From positions 372,001-436,000 of the forward strand of contig NZ_MUHR01000001.1 of assembly GCF_002105285.1 (NCBI RefSeq): DNA of 64,000 nt. The letters are read 5' to 3'. Both the position numbers and the translations under genes were made by a program. The DNA comes from Planktotalea arctica. GTDB taxonomy: Bacteria; Pseudomonadota; Alphaproteobacteria; Rhodobacterales; Rhodobacteraceae. Shown here in pieces: positions 25,455-35,203 of this stretch (position 1 is the stretch's first letter; every line of letters starts with the position of its first letter). The notes below the pieces were generated by a model, which searched no databases, had not been told where the DNA came from, and was given only the letters and a program-made list of their open reading frames with translations.

Positions 25455-26900
25455 ATGAGACGCAACCGCAATGTGAAAATCGTGGCCACGCTGGGGCCAG
25501 CCTCCAGCGATTACAAAATGATCCGCGCTTTGCATGAAGCGGGGGCCGATGTGTTCCGTCTCAACATGAGCCATGGCAGCCACGAGAAAATTGGCGAGCT
25601 GCATGCGATCATTCGCAAGGTTGAGGAAGATCTCGACAGTCCAATCGGCATTCTGGCAGACCTTCAGGGACCAAAGCTGCGTGTAGGCGAATTTGCCAAA
25701 GGCTCTGAAGAGTTGATCGTGGGTGCAGATTTCCGCCTTGATCTGGACGAGGCGGAGGGCGACTCCGCGCGTGTGCGCTTGCCCCATCCTGAAATTTTCG
25801 CAGCGCTGGAGCCGGGGGCGTCCCTTCTTGTGAACGACGGTAAAATCCGCCTCAAGGTCAAAGACTGCGGCGCTGATTTCGCCAATTGCAAAGTGATCAT
25901 TGGTGGTACGATTTCCAACCGCAAGGGGGTGAACGTACCTGACGTGGTTCTGCCGCTTGCGGCTTTGTCAGAAAAAGACCTTGCCGATCTGGAATTCGTT
26001 TGCGAGCTGGGCGTTGATTGGCTCGCGCTGTCCTTTGTGCAGCGTGCCAAGGACGTGTGGGATGCGCGCGATCTGATCAAGGGGCGTGCGGCGGTTTTGT
26101 CCAAGATTGAAAAACCCTCTGCCGTTGCCAGCTTTGACGAAATTCTCGATGCCTCCGATGGCATCATGGTCGCGCGCGGTGATCTGGGTGTGGAACTGCC
26201 CGTGCAAAACGTGCCGCCGATCCAGAAGCGCCTTGTGCGCAAATGCCGTGCGGCAGCAAAACCGGTGATCGTGGCGACGCAAATGCTCGAGAGCATGATC
26301 GAAAGCCCGATGCCGACGCGCGCTGAGGTTTCGGACGTGGCGACGGCGATCTATGAAGGCGCGGATGCGATCATGCTGAGTGCGGAAAGTGCGGCAGGAG
26401 ACTATCCCATCGAGGCGGTGACCACGATGGACAATGTCGCGCGCGAAGTGGAAAGCGATCCGACCTACACCGAAATCATCGAAGCCTCGCGCACCGCGAG
26501 CCGCACGACCGTCGCAGACGGCATCGTCGCCGCCGCGCGTGAAATTGCGGAAACTACTGAAATCAAGGCGATTTGCTGCTTTACCCAAAGCGGTACAACG
26601 GCGCTTCTTACTGCGCGCGAACGCCCGCGTGTGCCGATCATCGCCATGACCTCGCAGCGCCGCACTGCGCGACGGCTGGCGCTGACTTGGGGCACGTACT
26701 GCGTGATGACCGGTGAATTGGAACGCTTCAAAAGCGCTGTCGTTTCAGCGGCGCGCGCGGCGCGTTCCAGCGGATTGGCCATTGAAACGGATCAGATTGT
26801 CGTTACCGCGGGGGTCCCGTTCAATATTCCGGGCACGACAAACATCCTTAGGGTTGCGCCTTGCGAGGAAAGATTGATTTACGCCTCCGATCCAGAGTAG
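25455..26900 (+). CDS. pyk: Pyruvate kinase
   Basis: The 481-residue protein makes pyruvate and ATP from phosphoenolpyruvate and ADP in the cytoplasm. The N-terminal KIVATLGPASSD, FRLNMSHGSHE, DLQGPKLRVGEF and MVARGDLGVELP (catalytic/metal) motifs are intact, as is the ATQMLESMIESPMPTRAE signature. The start at 25455 follows GAGGACGA; the longer frame from 25416 is not family-like. A LacI-type operator lies upstream. A small membrane protein gene follows 34 nt later. Confidence 0.96.
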   Translation: MRRNRNVKIVATLGPASSDYKMIRALHEAGADVFRLNMSHGSHEKIGELHAIIRKVEEDLDSPIGILADLQGPKLRVGEFAKGSEELIVGADFRLDLDEAEGDSARVRLPHPEIFAALEPGASLLVNDGKIRLKVKDCGADFANCKVIIGGTISNRKGVNVPDVVLPLAALSEKDLADLEFVCELGVDWLALSFVQRAKDVWDARDLIKGRAAVLSKIEKPSAVASFDEILDASDGIMVARGDLGVELPVQNVPPIQKRLVRKCRAAAKPVIVATQMLESMIESPMPTRAEVSDVATAIYEGADAIMLSAESAAGDYPIEAVTTMDNVAREVESDPTYTEIIEASRTASRTTVADGIVAAAREIAETTEIKAICCFTQSGTTALLTARERPRVPIIAMTSQRRTARRLALTWGTYCVMTGELERFKSAVVSAARAARSSGLAIETDQIVVTAGVPFNIPGTTNILRVAPCEERLIYASDPE

Positions 26901-26934
26901 CCTTTGCAAAAGTACACGATCAAAGGGTGCCGTT

Positions 26935-27159
26935 ATGAGTTACGATCTGGGTTTGGTGCTTGGCATGGTGATTGCGGGATTTGCGATACCCGCAATCGTT
27001 TCGGCGTTTTCGGATAGCCGGACGCCGCGCGCAGCATCCCTGATGGTGATGATCGGCGGTGGGCTGATTGCGTGGGCGGTCATGGGCAAACCGGGTGGCT
27101 ACACGCTGGATCAAATCCCCGAAGTCTTTGTCAAAGTCACACGGGATTTGATTGGCTAA
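26935..27159 (+). CDS. Small two-helix membrane protein
   Basis: A 74-residue protein with two predicted membrane helices ([21 protein letters not shown] and [17 protein letters not shown]) separated by a short basic loop. No family with a known role was recognised. It starts 34 nt after pyk and is probably co-transcribed with it. Similar short proteins follow pyk in other Roseobacter-like genomes, as far as memory allows. Confidence 0.65.
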   Translation: MSYDLGLVLGMVIAGFAIPAIVSAFSDSRTPRAASLMVMIGGGLIAWAVMGKPGGYTLDQIPEVFVKVTRDLIG

Positions 27160-27275
27160 CTTATCTCTTGCGGAATCCGCAGGCCTGTCCTAAACGGCCC
27201 TTTCTATACGTGCGTCCGGCCGAAAGTGGCATGCCGAGTGCGCGCGTTTCTACCGACCTTAAAAAGGAGACGGAA

Positions 27276-27476
27276 ATGCCCAAGATGAAGACGAAGTCGA
27301 GCTGCAAAAAGCGGTTCAAAACAACGGCGAGCGGCCGTGTTGTGGCGGCACAAGCCGGCAAGCAGCACGGGATGATCAAGCGCTCTAACAAATTCCTTCG
27401 CAATGCACGTGGTACGACCACACTCGCGGCTGCTGACGAGAAAATCGTCAAGTCGATGATGCCCTACGCTCGTTAA
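27276..27476 (+). CDS. rpmI: 50S ribosomal protein L35
   Basis: The 66-residue basic protein ([20 protein letters not shown]) is L35 of the large ribosomal subunit. The ATG at 27276 follows AAAAAGGAGA, which fixes the start. It is followed 13 nt later by rplT, the usual pairing. infC, often first in this operon, is not present upstream. Confidence 0.97.
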   Translation: MPKMKTKSSCKKRFKTTASGRVVAAQAGKQHGMIKRSNKFLRNARGTTTLAAADEKIVKSMMPYAR

Positions 27477-27489
27477 GGAGATTTGAAAG

Positions 27490-27855
27490 ATGTCACGCGT
27501 TAAAGGTGGTACAGTAACCCACGCCCGTCACCGTAAAGTCGTCAAAGCAGCCAAAGGCTACTATGGACGCCGTAAAAATACATTCAAAGTTGCAGCACAG
27601 GCCGTTGATAAAGCGAACCAGTACGCAACGCGCGACCGCAAGAATCGTAAGCGTAGCTTCCGTGCATTGTGGATTCAGCGGATCAACGCAGCTGTGCGTA
27701 GCCATGACGAGGCTCTGACATACAGCCGCTTCATCAATGGTTTGATGCTGGCCGGTATCGAAGTGGACCGTAAGGTTCTCTCCGATCTTGCAGTCAACGA
27801 GCCAGATGCGTTCACAGCGATTGTCGAGCAAGCGAAAGCAGCATTGGCCGCTTAA
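27490..27855 (+). CDS. rplT: 50S ribosomal protein L20
   Basis: The 121-residue protein has the L20 pattern ([20 protein letters not shown], then [22 protein letters not shown]). L20 is an early assembly protein of the large subunit and in some bacteria represses its own operon by binding the leader. It begins 13 nt after rpmI with GGAGATTTG as ribosome-binding site and ends at a strong terminator. Confidence 0.97.
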   Translation: MSRVKGGTVTHARHRKVVKAAKGYYGRRKNTFKVAAQAVDKANQYATRDRKNRKRSFRALWIQRINAAVRSHDEALTYSRFINGLMLAGIEVDRKVLSDLAVNEPDAFTAIVEQAKAALAA

Positions 27856-27877
27856 GTGAGTAGCGTTTGAAATTGTA

Positions 27878-27909
27878 AAAGGCCTCGAGCGATTGCTCGG
27901 GGCCTTTTT
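27878..27909 (+). terminator. Strong terminator of rpmI-rplT
   Basis: A 13-bp stem (AAAGGCCTCGAGC / GCTCGGGGCCTTT, one G-U pair) with a GATT loop is followed by TTC, with the U-run formed by the end of the stem. Confidence 0.85.
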
Positions 27910-27927
27910 CGTTGCTCGTTTAGGCCT

Positions 27928-28176
27928 CTAGCCTTGAAGCATGCTGGCGCAAGCCGAGGTCGCATTGCGTCCGCCAATATGATGCGGGTTTTGAATAAGC
28001 ATCCACATGACCGGTTGGCCAGGCGCTTGCGTGCGGCTGTACGAGCAGCCGTTCGGTGCGGTGTACCACTGGCCGGTCTGCGTAAATACAGGGTTCGGAT
28101 TATAGAGCGTGTCTTGCGCAAGGGCAGGCAGGGCGCAAGGCAAGGACAAAGTGGCAGCAACGAGGATCGTTTTCAT
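27928..28176 (-). CDS. Small secreted protein of unknown function
   Basis: The 82-residue protein starts at the ATG at 28176, which follows GGAG, and opens with a signal peptide (MKTILVAATLSLPCALPALA, cleavage before QDT). The mature part is about 62 residues with two cysteines (NGCSYSR and SACASM), enough for one disulfide in the periplasm. It contains PGQPVMWMLIQNP. No known family was recognised. It is convergent with rplT, with the terminator between them, and divergent from pheS. Confidence 0.65.
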   Translation of the reverse strand: MKTILVAATLSLPCALPALAQDTLYNPNPVFTQTGQWYTAPNGCSYSRTQAPGQPVMWMLIQNPHHIGGRNATSACASMLQG

Positions 28177-28382
28177 TGTGAAGTCTCCAGCAGGGATGAC
28201 CCGGCAGCGGGCCTTGCGCCTATAAGTTGCTGAAACCGGACCTGCCCTGCGGCAGGATCGTGGCAAAATTGGGCAGAAAGCCGATGATTTTATTAAAGTG
28301 TGGTCCCAGTTAGCCTGCAGCGATCCTTGCACGCAAAGGGCCAAGCGGGTAACTCGGGGCAACTGAATACGCGAGGCCGCCC

Positions 28383-29447
28383 ATGGATGATCTAAGAGAG
28401 AAATACGTCAGCTTGATCGCTGCCGCCGCTGATGAAACCACGCTGGAAGACTTGCGCGTGCAGGCGGTTGGTAAAAAGGGAGAAATCAGCCTGCAAATGC
28501 GCTCGCTTGGCAAGATGAGCGCTGAGGAGCGTCAGCTCGCAGGTCCAAAGCTGAATGCTTTGAAGGACGAAATCAACTCGGCGCTGGCTGCGAAGAAGAC
28601 CGCGCTTGGCGATGCGGCGCTTGATGAGCGTTTGCGCGGTGAATGGCTCGACGTTACTTTGCCCGCGCGTCAGCGCGCTATGGGGTCTATTCATCCGATT
28701 TCGCAGGTGACGGAGGAAGTCACTGCAATCCTTGCCGATCTTGGTTTCTCCGTTGCTGAAGGTCCGCAGATTGAAAGCGATTGGTATAACTTTGATGCGT
28801 TGAACATCCCCGGCCATCACCCCGCGCGCGCGGAAATGGACACGTTCTATACGCACCGCGCAGAGGGCGACGAACGCCCCCCGCATGTCTTGCGCACGCA
28901 CACATCCCCCGTGCAAATCCGCCATATGGAAGCGCATGGCGCGCCCTGCCGCATCATTTGCCCCGGCCGCGTGTACCGCGCGGATTATGATCAGACGCAC
29001 ACGCCCATGTTTAACCAAGTCGAGGGCCTCGCCATCGACAAGGACATCTCCATGGCGAACTTGAAATGGACGCTGGAGGAATTCTTCACCGCCTTCTTTG
29101 GCACGAACGTCAAAACCCGTTTCCGCGCCTCGCATTTCCCGTTCACTGAACCCTCCGCCGAGGTGGATATCCAGTGCCAGTGGAAAGACGGCTCTGTGGT
29201 TGTGGGCGAGGGGGATGATTGGCTTGAAGTCCTCGGCTCTGGCATGGTGCATCCCAAGGTGCTGCAAGCGGGCGGTATTGATCCGGCTGAGTGGCAGGGT
29301 TTTGCCTTCGGCATGGGGATCGACCGCATGGCGATGCTGAAATACGGCATCCCCGATCTGCGCGCGTTCTTTGATTCTGATTTGCGTTGGCTGCGCCACT
29401 ACGGGTTCGCGAGCTTGGACCAGCCGAATTTGGCGGCGGGGCTATAA
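28383..29447 (+). CDS. pheS: Phenylalanyl-tRNA synthetase alpha subunit
   Basis: The 354-residue alpha subunit carries the catalytic class II aminoacyl-tRNA synthetase core. An N-terminal coiled coil is followed by motif 2 ([21 protein letters not shown]) and motif 3 ([18 protein letters not shown]). With PheT it forms the (alpha-beta)2 enzyme that charges tRNA-Phe. The stop overlaps the next start (TAATG). A perfect 6-bp hairpin at 28241-28256 lies in the leader, but no attenuator peptide was found. Confidence 0.97.
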   Translation: MDDLREKYVSLIAAAADETTLEDLRVQAVGKKGEISLQMRSLGKMSAEERQLAGPKLNALKDEINSALAAKKTALGDAALDERLRGEWLDVTLPARQRAMGSIHPISQVTEEVTAILADLGFSVAEGPQIESDWYNFDALNIPGHHPARAEMDTFYTHRAEGDERPPHVLRTHTSPVQIRHMEAHGAPCRIICPGRVYRADYDQTHTPMFNQVEGLAIDKDISMANLKWTLEEFFTAFFGTNVKTRFRASHFPFTEPSAEVDIQCQWKDGSVVVGEGDDWLEVLGSGMVHPKVLQAGGIDPAEWQGFAFGMGIDRMAMLKYGIPDLRAFFDSDLRWLRHYGFASLDQPNLAAGL

Positions 29448-29761
29448 TGGCCATTCCCCAAGCCTTTGAGGCCTTCATCGACGAAATGCGCGACGAGGCA
29501 CCTAGCCTTGAGGTCATGCAGATGTTCGGCAAGCCCTGTGCAAAGCTGGGCGGGGGCAAACCTGTGTTGTCGTTCTATCAAGACTCCATGGTGTTCAAGC
29601 TGGGCGTCACCCGCGTCCAAGAGATTTTCGCGACCCACCTTGAGGCCGTGCCGTTTGACCCATCAGGCAAAGGCAGGCCGTTCAAGGATTGGGTACAGGT
29701 GCCCGAAGGCATCGACACAGATTGGCATGCGCTCGCCCGCGAAGCGCTCGGCCTTAAGTAA
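29447..29761 (+). CDS. TfoX-N/YjbR-like small protein between pheS and pheT
   Basis: This 104-residue protein begins at the ATG overlapping the pheS stop (TAATG) and ends 14 nt before pheT, so it is part of the operon. The middle (MQMFGKPCAKLGGGKPVLSFY) and the end (GRPFKDWVQVPEG) resemble the TfoX N-terminal or MmcQ/YjbR DNA-binding-like fold. The resemblance is loose. There is no known link between such proteins and tRNA-Phe charging. Confidence 0.55.
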   Translation: MAIPQAFEAFIDEMRDEAPSLEVMQMFGKPCAKLGGGKPVLSFYQDSMVFKLGVTRVQEIFATHLEAVPFDPSGKGRPFKDWVQVPEGIDTDWHALAREALGLK

Positions 29762-29775
29762 CAGGAAGATACGAC

Positions 29776-32172
29776 ATGAAATTCACACTATCCTGGTTGA
29801 AAAAGCACCTCGAAACAGACGCGTCCTTGGATGACATTCTCTACGCTTTGACCGATCTGGGTCTGGAAGTGGAAGAGGTGAGCAACCCTGCCGATGCGCT
29901 CAAGGCGTTCACATTGGCGAAGGTAAAGTCAGCCGAGCAGCATCCCGACGCCGATCGTTTGCGCGTGTGCCAGGTGGAGACCAACGAAGGCTTGCAACAG
30001 ATCGTATGCGGTGCGCCGAACGCGCGCGAGGGGATCACGGTGGTTCTGTGCAAGCCGGGCGACTATGTGCCGGGCATTGATGTGACGCTGTCCGTGGGCA
30101 ACATTCGCGGCGTTGAAAGCCACGGAATGATGGCATCCGAGCGCGAGTTGGAACTGTCTGAAGAGCATGATGGTATTATCGAGCTGCCCTCTGGCGAGGT
30201 TGGTCAGACGTTTGTTGATTGGCTGGCTCAAAATGACCCGAGCAAGGTTGATCCCGTCATCGAAATCGCGATTACGCCGAACCGCCCTGATGCGCTTGGT
30301 GTTCGCGGGATCGCGCGTGACTTGGCCGCGCGTGGGCTTGGGACGCTCAAGGCTTGCGATGTTGAACCAGTCGCGGCTAGTTTTAAGGCTGATGTTGATG
30401 TAAGCATTGACGCGGATACGCTTGATGGTTGTCCTGTGTTTTGCGGTCGTGTGATCAAAGGTGTGAAGAACGGTCCGTCCCCCGCATGGATGCAAGACGC
30501 CTTGCGCGCGATTGGGCTGCGTCCGATTAGCTTCCTTGTCGATGTGACCAACTTTTTCACATATGATCAGAACCGTCCTTTGCATGTCTTCGACATGGAT
30601 AAGGTCAAAGGCAATCTGCGCGTTCACCGCGCAGCGGGCGGCGAAACCTTGGTGGCGCTGGATGACAAGGAATACACGCTGCAAGCGGGACAGATGGTCA
30701 TTTCCGACGATACCGGCCCTGAAAGCATTGCGGGTGTGATGGGTGGTCTGTCCACCGGTTGCACTGACGAGACGGTGAATGTCTTCGTGGAAAGCGCTTA
30801 TTGGGATCCGATCCAGATTGCCTACACGGGGCGTGCGTTGAAGATCAATTCTGATGCGCGTTATCGCTTCGAGCGCGGCGTTGATCCTGCGTTTACGCCT
30901 GTTGGTTTGGAGCATGCGGTGCGCATGATCGTGGACCACGCAGGCGGCGAGGTCTCTGAGGTGATTGTCGCTGGCGAAGTGCCTGACGTGTCGCGAAGCT
31001 ATAAGCTGGACACGGATCGGGTTCAGTCTTTGGTTGGCATGGATATTCCGGCGGAGCGTCAACGCGCAATTCTGGAAACGCTCGGCTTTGTGATGGACGG
31101 CGATATGGCGCAGGTCCCTAGCTGGCGTCCTGACGTTTTGGGCGAGGCGGATCTGGTCGAGGAAGTGGCACGCATTGAATCGCTGACGGGCCTTGTGGGC
31201 AAGCCGTTGCCGCGTCTGCACGATGGCGTCACCCGTGCGATCCTGTCGCCAATGCAACTGCGCGAGCGCACAGCACGGCGCACGGCGGCGGCGCTCGGGT
31301 ATAATGAATGCGTGACATATAGCTTTATTGATCAGCCCTCTGCCGCGCTCTTTGGTGGTGGCACGGACGCGACGATGCTGGCCAATCCGATCAGCAGCGA
31401 AATGAGCCATATGCGTCCCGCTTTACTACCCGGTTTGCTGCAAGCCGCTGCACGTAATCAGGCGCGGGGTTTTGCGGATCAGGCTTTGTTCGAAGTAGGC
31501 ACTGCGTTTCATGGCGGCGAGCCAGGCGAGCAGCACGTTCAGGTCTCTGGTTTGATCGTCGGGCGTACGGGTCCAAAGGATGTGCACGGTGCATCGCGCG
31601 CCGTGGATGTGTTTGACGTGAAAGCGGACGCCGAAGCTATTTTGGCCGCCATTGGTGCGCCTGCAAAGGCGCAAATTCTGCGCGGCGCTGAGGAATGGTG
31701 GCATCCGGGTCGTCATGGCAAGATTTGTCTTGGCCCGAAGAAAGTCATGGGCGTTTTTGGCGAAATCCATCCCAAGGTCTTGGCCACTATGAATGTGAAA
31801 GGCCCTGCGATGGGCTTTACGATCTGGCCTGCAGAGGTGCCTTTGCCGAAGAAGCAAACATCGACGCGCGCGGCCTTGGTCTTGCGTGATCTGCAAGCAG
31901 TCGAGCGCGACTTTGCCTTTGTCGTTGATGCAGATGTTGAGGCGCTGACCTTGGTCAACGCTGCGGCTGGTGCGGATAAGGCGCTGATTGATGGTGTTCG
32001 CGTGTTTGATGAGTTCATCGGCGGCTCGCTTGGTGAGGGGAAGAAGTCCATCGCGGTGACGGTGCGTTTGCAGCCCTTGGAAGCGACGTTGAAAGAGGCG
32101 GATATCGAAGCTGTGTCTGTCAAGATCATTGAAAAAGTGTCCAAGGCCACAGGCGGTGTTCTGCGGGGGTAG
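29776..32172 (+). CDS. pheT: Phenylalanyl-tRNA synthetase beta subunit
   Basis: The 798-residue beta subunit has the expected domain order: an N-terminal tRNA-binding (EMAP-like) domain at about 40-150 (LRVCQVETNEG, IVCGAPNAR), the B3/B4 editing domain (about 210-380), the B5 domain (about 400-470) and a C-terminal ferredoxin-like anticodon-binding domain (about 700-798). It starts after AGGAAGATACGAC. It is the last gene of pheS-(TfoX-like)-pheT and is followed by a repeat element. Confidence 0.97.
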   Translation: MKFTLSWLKKHLETDASLDDILYALTDLGLEVEEVSNPADALKAFTLAKVKSAEQHPDADRLRVCQVETNEGLQQIVCGAPNAREGITVVLCKPGDYVPGIDVTLSVGNIRGVESHGMMASERELELSEEHDGIIELPSGEVGQTFVDWLAQNDPSKVDPVIEIAITPNRPDALGVRGIARDLAARGLGTLKACDVEPVAASFKADVDVSIDADTLDGCPVFCGRVIKGVKNGPSPAWMQDALRAIGLRPISFLVDVTNFFTYDQNRPLHVFDMDKVKGNLRVHRAAGGETLVALDDKEYTLQAGQMVISDDTGPESIAGVMGGLSTGCTDETVNVFVESAYWDPIQIAYTGRALKINSDARYRFERGVDPAFTPVGLEHAVRMIVDHAGGEVSEVIVAGEVPDVSRSYKLDTDRVQSLVGMDIPAERQRAILETLGFVMDGDMAQVPSWRPDVLGEADLVEEVARIESLTGLVGKPLPRLHDGVTRAILSPMQLRERTARRTAAALGYNECVTYSFIDQPSAALFGGGTDATMLANPISSEMSHMRPALLPGLLQAAARNQARGFADQALFEVGTAFHGGEPGEQHVQVSGLIVGRTGPKDVHGASRAVDVFDVKADAEAILAAIGAPAKAQILRGAEEWWHPGRHGKICLGPKKVMGVFGEIHPKVLATMNVKGPAMGFTIWPAEVPLPKKQTSTRAALVLRDLQAVERDFAFVVDADVEALTLVNAAAGADKALIDGVRVFDEFIGGSLGEGKKSIAVTVRLQPLEATLKEADIEAVSVKIIEKVSKATGGVLRG

Positions 32173-32226
32173 CCGATTTTTCTGCGAAAAATCAGGGCCT
32201 CCGGCGGCGATACTTTTAGAAAGAGG
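32172..32226. repeat. Roseobacter-type intergenic repeat, diverged copy 2
   Basis: A perfect 7-bp hairpin (GATTTTT ctgcg AAAAATC, 32175-32193) is followed by GGGCCTCCGGCGGCGATAC and TTTTAGAAAGAGG. The tail resembles the other copies. It sits between pheT and ytoQ and may act as the pheT terminator. Confidence 0.6.
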
Positions 32227-32234
32227 AAAACGTT

Positions 32235-32681
32235 ATGGTAAATGTTTACTTGTCAGGTGAAATTCACACGGATTGGCGCGAGCAGATTATTGCTGCCTGC
32301 CAAGGGCTTGATGTGTCTTTCTCTGCGCCTGTAACGGACCACGGCGCGAGCGATGATTGCGGAGTGGCGATACTTGGGGCGGAGCCGAAGAAGTTTTGGC
32401 ACGACAATAAGGGCGCAAAGGTAAATGCTATCCGCACCCGCAAGGGGATTACGGATGCGGATGTTGTGGTTGTGCGTTTTGGTGAGAAATACAAACAGTG
32501 GAATGCTGCGTTTGATGCGGGCTACGCCGCAGCGCTGGGTAAATCGCTGATTATTCTGCATCAAGACGAGCATCAGCATGCGCTTAAAGAAGTGGATGCT
32601 GCGGCCCTTGCCGTGTGCAAAGAGCCGCAACAGGTTGCTGAAATCCTGCGCTATGTCATGACAGGCACGTTGCCAGCCTAA
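32235..32681 (+). CDS. YtoQ family protein
   Basis: The 148-residue protein matches the YtoQ family over its length, with YLSGEIHTDWREQI at the start, KFWHDNKGAKVNAIRT in the middle and AFDAGYAAALGKSLIILH near the end. The fold is related to nucleoside 2-deoxyribosyltransferases, but no reaction has been assigned. It starts at 32235 after AGAGGAAAACG. Its stop overlaps that of the convergent GST gene by 4 nt, so there is no space for a terminator. Confidence 0.87.
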   Translation: MVNVYLSGEIHTDWREQIIAACQGLDVSFSAPVTDHGASDDCGVAILGAEPKKFWHDNKGAKVNAIRTRKGITDADVVVVRFGEKYKQWNAAFDAGYAAALGKSLIILHQDEHQHALKEVDAAALAVCKEPQQVAEILRYVMTGTLPA

Positions 32682-33376
32682 TCGCGTGCGGGGGTCACGA
32701 GGCCCTTTTGCACGGCGGGGCGTTCCAAGAAACGCTCTAGATAGGCGACTGCGTTTTTGTGATCAGCCCAACCTGTGATTTCACGTGTGCCATAGAAATC
32801 GAGTGCGCGCAGCCATGGGGCGATTGCGATGTCGGCGATGGAGTACTCTCCTGCGATCCAGTCTTGGCCCTCCAACTGCTTGTCCACGACAGCCAAAAGA
32901 CGTTTCGATTCATTGATGTAGCGCTCGCGGGGGCGGGGGTCTTCAATTTCGGCACCCGCGAATTTATAGAAGAAACCAAGCTGACCAAGCATCGGGCCGA
33001 GGCCGCCCATCTGGAACATGAGCCACTGGGTCACACGTGCTTTGTCGACTGCGGTGGCACCGATCAGCTTTCCCGTCTTTTCCGCAAGATAGAGCAGGAT
33101 TGCTCCGCTTTCGAATAGTGCCAAAGGCGCGCCGTCGGGCCCATCGGGGTCAATGATCGCGGGAATTTTGTTGTTCGGATTGAGCGACAGAAATTCGGGA
33201 CTTTTCACGTCGGTATCTGACAGGGTCACCAGATGCGGCTCGTAGGGGATGCCCATTTCTTCCAAGGCGATGGAGGCCTTCACACCGTTGGGTGTTGGAA
33301 AGGAATAGAGTTGCAAGATAGATGGCTCTTGGGCGGGCCAGCGTCTGGTGACGTGGAATTGGCTTAGATCGGTCAT
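32678..33376 (-). CDS. Glutathione S-transferase, Nu-class-like (YfcG/YghU type)
   Basis: A 232-residue protein with an N-terminal thioredoxin-like domain. The segment FPTPNGVKASIALEEMG and the NPNNKIPAI and LFESGAILLYLAEK blocks match Nu-class GSTs such as YfcG and YghU, which act as glutathione-dependent disulfide-bond reductases. A Thr in the YSFPTPNG loop stands where those enzymes bind glutathione disulfide. The all-helical C-terminal domain (about 105-232) is complete. It is transcribed alone toward ytoQ. Confidence 0.87.
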   Translation of the reverse strand: MTDLSQFHVTRRWPAQEPSILQLYSFPTPNGVKASIALEEMGIPYEPHLVTLSDTDVKSPEFLSLNPNNKIPAIIDPDGPDGAPLALFESGAILLYLAEKTGKLIGATAVDKARVTQWLMFQMGGLGPMLGQLGFFYKFAGAEIEDPRPRERYINESKRLLAVVDKQLEGQDWIAGEYSIADIAIAPWLRALDFYGTREITGWADHKNAVAYLERFLERPAVQKGLVTPARD

Positions 33377-33525
33377 ATGAAAGCTCCTTTACGGCTAGGG
33401 GGAACCTAAGCGTCTTTTCCCATTAAAACAGTGACAAACATGTGCGATTTCGCGATAACGCGCGTGCGCAAATGCAATATAAAAACAAGCGCGCGTAGTA
33501 GGTTTAAGGAACTTAGGGGACTAAT

Positions 33526-33936
33526 ATGATTAAGGAATTCAAAGACTTCATCGCTAAAGGCAATGTCATGGACATGGCTGTCGGCATCATCATCGGCGCA
33601 GCGTTTACTGCGATTGTTACATCGCTTGTGGGCGATTTGATCAACCCGATTATCAGCCTGTTCATGGGCGGCGTTGATTTCGCGGGGCAGTATGTCTTGC
33701 TTGGTGATGGTGAATTTGCATCCATCGGCGAAGCAGAAGAAGCAGGCGCAGCCGTGTTTGCGTTTGGTCGCTTTATCATGGCGATCATCAATTTTGTGAT
33801 CATCGCGTTTGTCGTATTCATGCTGGTGAAGGCTGTGAACAAGACAAAGAAAACGGAAGAAGCAAAACCGGCGGCACCTGCAGGTCCGACGGAGATGGAC
33901 GTACTGATGGAAATCCGCGACGCGCTCAAGAAGTAA
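33526..33936 (+). CDS. mscL: Large-conductance mechanosensitive channel
   Basis: The 136-residue protein is a typical MscL. A short N-terminal helix ([20 protein letters not shown]) leads into TM1 ([15 protein letters not shown]), a periplasmic loop follows, then TM2 ([19 protein letters not shown]) and a cytoplasmic helix with an [10 protein letters not shown] linker. It opens under membrane tension and vents solutes after osmotic downshock. It is a single gene ending in a strong hairpin shared with ald. Confidence 0.96.
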   Translation: MIKEFKDFIAKGNVMDMAVGIIIGAAFTAIVTSLVGDLINPIISLFMGGVDFAGQYVLLGDGEFASIGEAEEAGAAVFAFGRFIMAIINFVIIAFVVFMLVKAVNKTKKTEEAKPAAPAGPTEMDVLMEIRDALKK

Positions 33937-33957
33937 GCGTTTCGATTCCAGATCAAG

Positions 33958-33993
33958 GAAAGGGCGGCTCTGATCCAGAGGCCGCCCTTTTTC
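33958..33993. terminator. Terminator between mscL and ald
   Basis: AAAGGGCGGC and GCCGCCCTTT form a stem with a CTCTGATCCAGAG inner part, followed by TTTTT on the plus strand. The mirrored strand ends in CCCTTTCC, so it may work weakly for ald too. Confidence 0.8.
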
Positions 33994-33996
33994 GTG

Positions 33997-35112
33997 TTAT
34001 TTGATCACCAATTGAGGCGAGGTCACATCGATCCCCAGCGCCTTGCCGACAGCGAAATAAGTCAACTGACCTGCATGCACGTTCAAACCTTCAAGCAGAT
34101 GGGGATCATCGGCGCAGGCCTTTTTCCAGCCCTTGTTCGCAATTGCGAGCATGAAGGGCATGGTGGCATTGCCAAGCGCGATGGTTGACGTGCGCGCGAC
34201 AGCGCCGGGCATGTTCGCAACGCAGTAGTGCATGATGCCGTCGACATCATAGATCGGATCTTGGTGCGTCGTGGCTTTTGATGTCTCAAAGCAGCCGCCT
34301 TGATCGATTGCGACGTCCACGATGGCAGCCCCCGGTTTCATTGTCGAGAGTTGCTCGCGGGTGATCAGCTTGGGGGCGGCTGCGCCGGGGACCAGAACCG
34401 CGCCGATGACCAAATCCGCTTGGGCCACCCAATCAGCGGTATTTCCTTTGCTTGCAAAGCTGGTGTTGAACGCGCCGCCGTAAATATCGTCAAGATAACT
34501 CATCCGCGGTAAGGAGCGGTCCAGAACCATGACCTCGGCGCCCATGCCCGCCGCCACGCGTGCGGCTTGGGTTCCGACGACGCCGCCGCCAATAACCACG
34601 ACACGGGCAGGGCCAACGCCCGGAACACCGCCCAAGAGAACGCCGCGCCCGCCATTGGCTTTTTGCAAGGTCCATGCTCCGACCTGCGGTGCGAGTTTGC
34701 CAGCAACTTCTGACATAGGGGCAAGCAAGGGCAGGCCCCCATTGCGATCCGTGACCGTCTCATAGGCGATGGCAGTACAGCCGGAGGCTATCAGGTCTTC
34801 GGTCTGCGCGCGATCGGGCGCGAGGTGCAGGTAGGTAAAGAGAACTTGACCTTCGCGCAGCATCTTTCGCTCGCCTGCCTGCGGCTCTTTCACTTTGACG
34901 ATCATGTCGGCTTTTTCGAAAACTTCCTGCGCGCTTGCGGCCATGACGGCACCTGCCGCGATATAGTCCTCGTCGGAGAATCCCGAACCGATGCCAGCGC
35001 CGCTTTGGATAAGGACGTCATGACCATGTGCGACGGCCTCTTGCGCAGCATTCGGCGTCATACCGACGCGAAATTCCTGTGGTTTGATCTCTGTGGGGCA
35101 CCCAATTTTCAT
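33997..35112 (-). CDS. ald: Alanine dehydrogenase
   Basis: The 371-residue protein from the ATG at 35112 has the alanine dehydrogenase pattern: MKIGCPTEIKPQEFRVGMTP at the start, catalytic Lys in VKVKEPQ, a His in TYLHLAPD, and the NAD-binding VVIGGGVVGTQAARVA. It converts L-alanine and NAD+ to pyruvate and ammonium reversibly. An Lrp-type regulator is divergent (start codons 138 nt apart), the classical arrangement for alanine-induced ald. A longer frame extending to 35658 only overlaps the regulator gene and is not coding. Confidence 0.96.
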   Translation of the reverse strand: MKIGCPTEIKPQEFRVGMTPNAAQEAVAHGHDVLIQSGAGIGSGFSDEDYIAAGAVMAASAQEVFEKADMIVKVKEPQAGERKMLREGQVLFTYLHLAPDRAQTEDLIASGCTAIAYETVTDRNGGLPLLAPMSEVAGKLAPQVGAWTLQKANGGRGVLLGGVPGVGPARVVVIGGGVVGTQAARVAAGMGAEVMVLDRSLPRMSYLDDIYGGAFNTSFASKGNTADWVAQADLVIGAVLVPGAAAPKLITREQLSTMKPGAAIVDVAIDQGGCFETSKATTHQDPIYDVDGIMHYCVANMPGAVARTSTIALGNATMPFMLAIANKGWKKACADDPHLLEGLNVHAGQLTYFAVGKALGIDVTSPQLVIK

Positions 35113-35203
35113 GTCGCATTTCCTCCCTTGCGATTTTAAGGCACCCTCGCAAAAGGCCTGTGCAAGTGTTGTGAAATATCGCTCGCCTTTGAGAGGGATT
35201 CTG

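Noticed and set aside
28241-28256. Hairpin in the pheS leader as an attenuator
   Set aside because: No leader peptide with phenylalanine codons and no following U-run was found.
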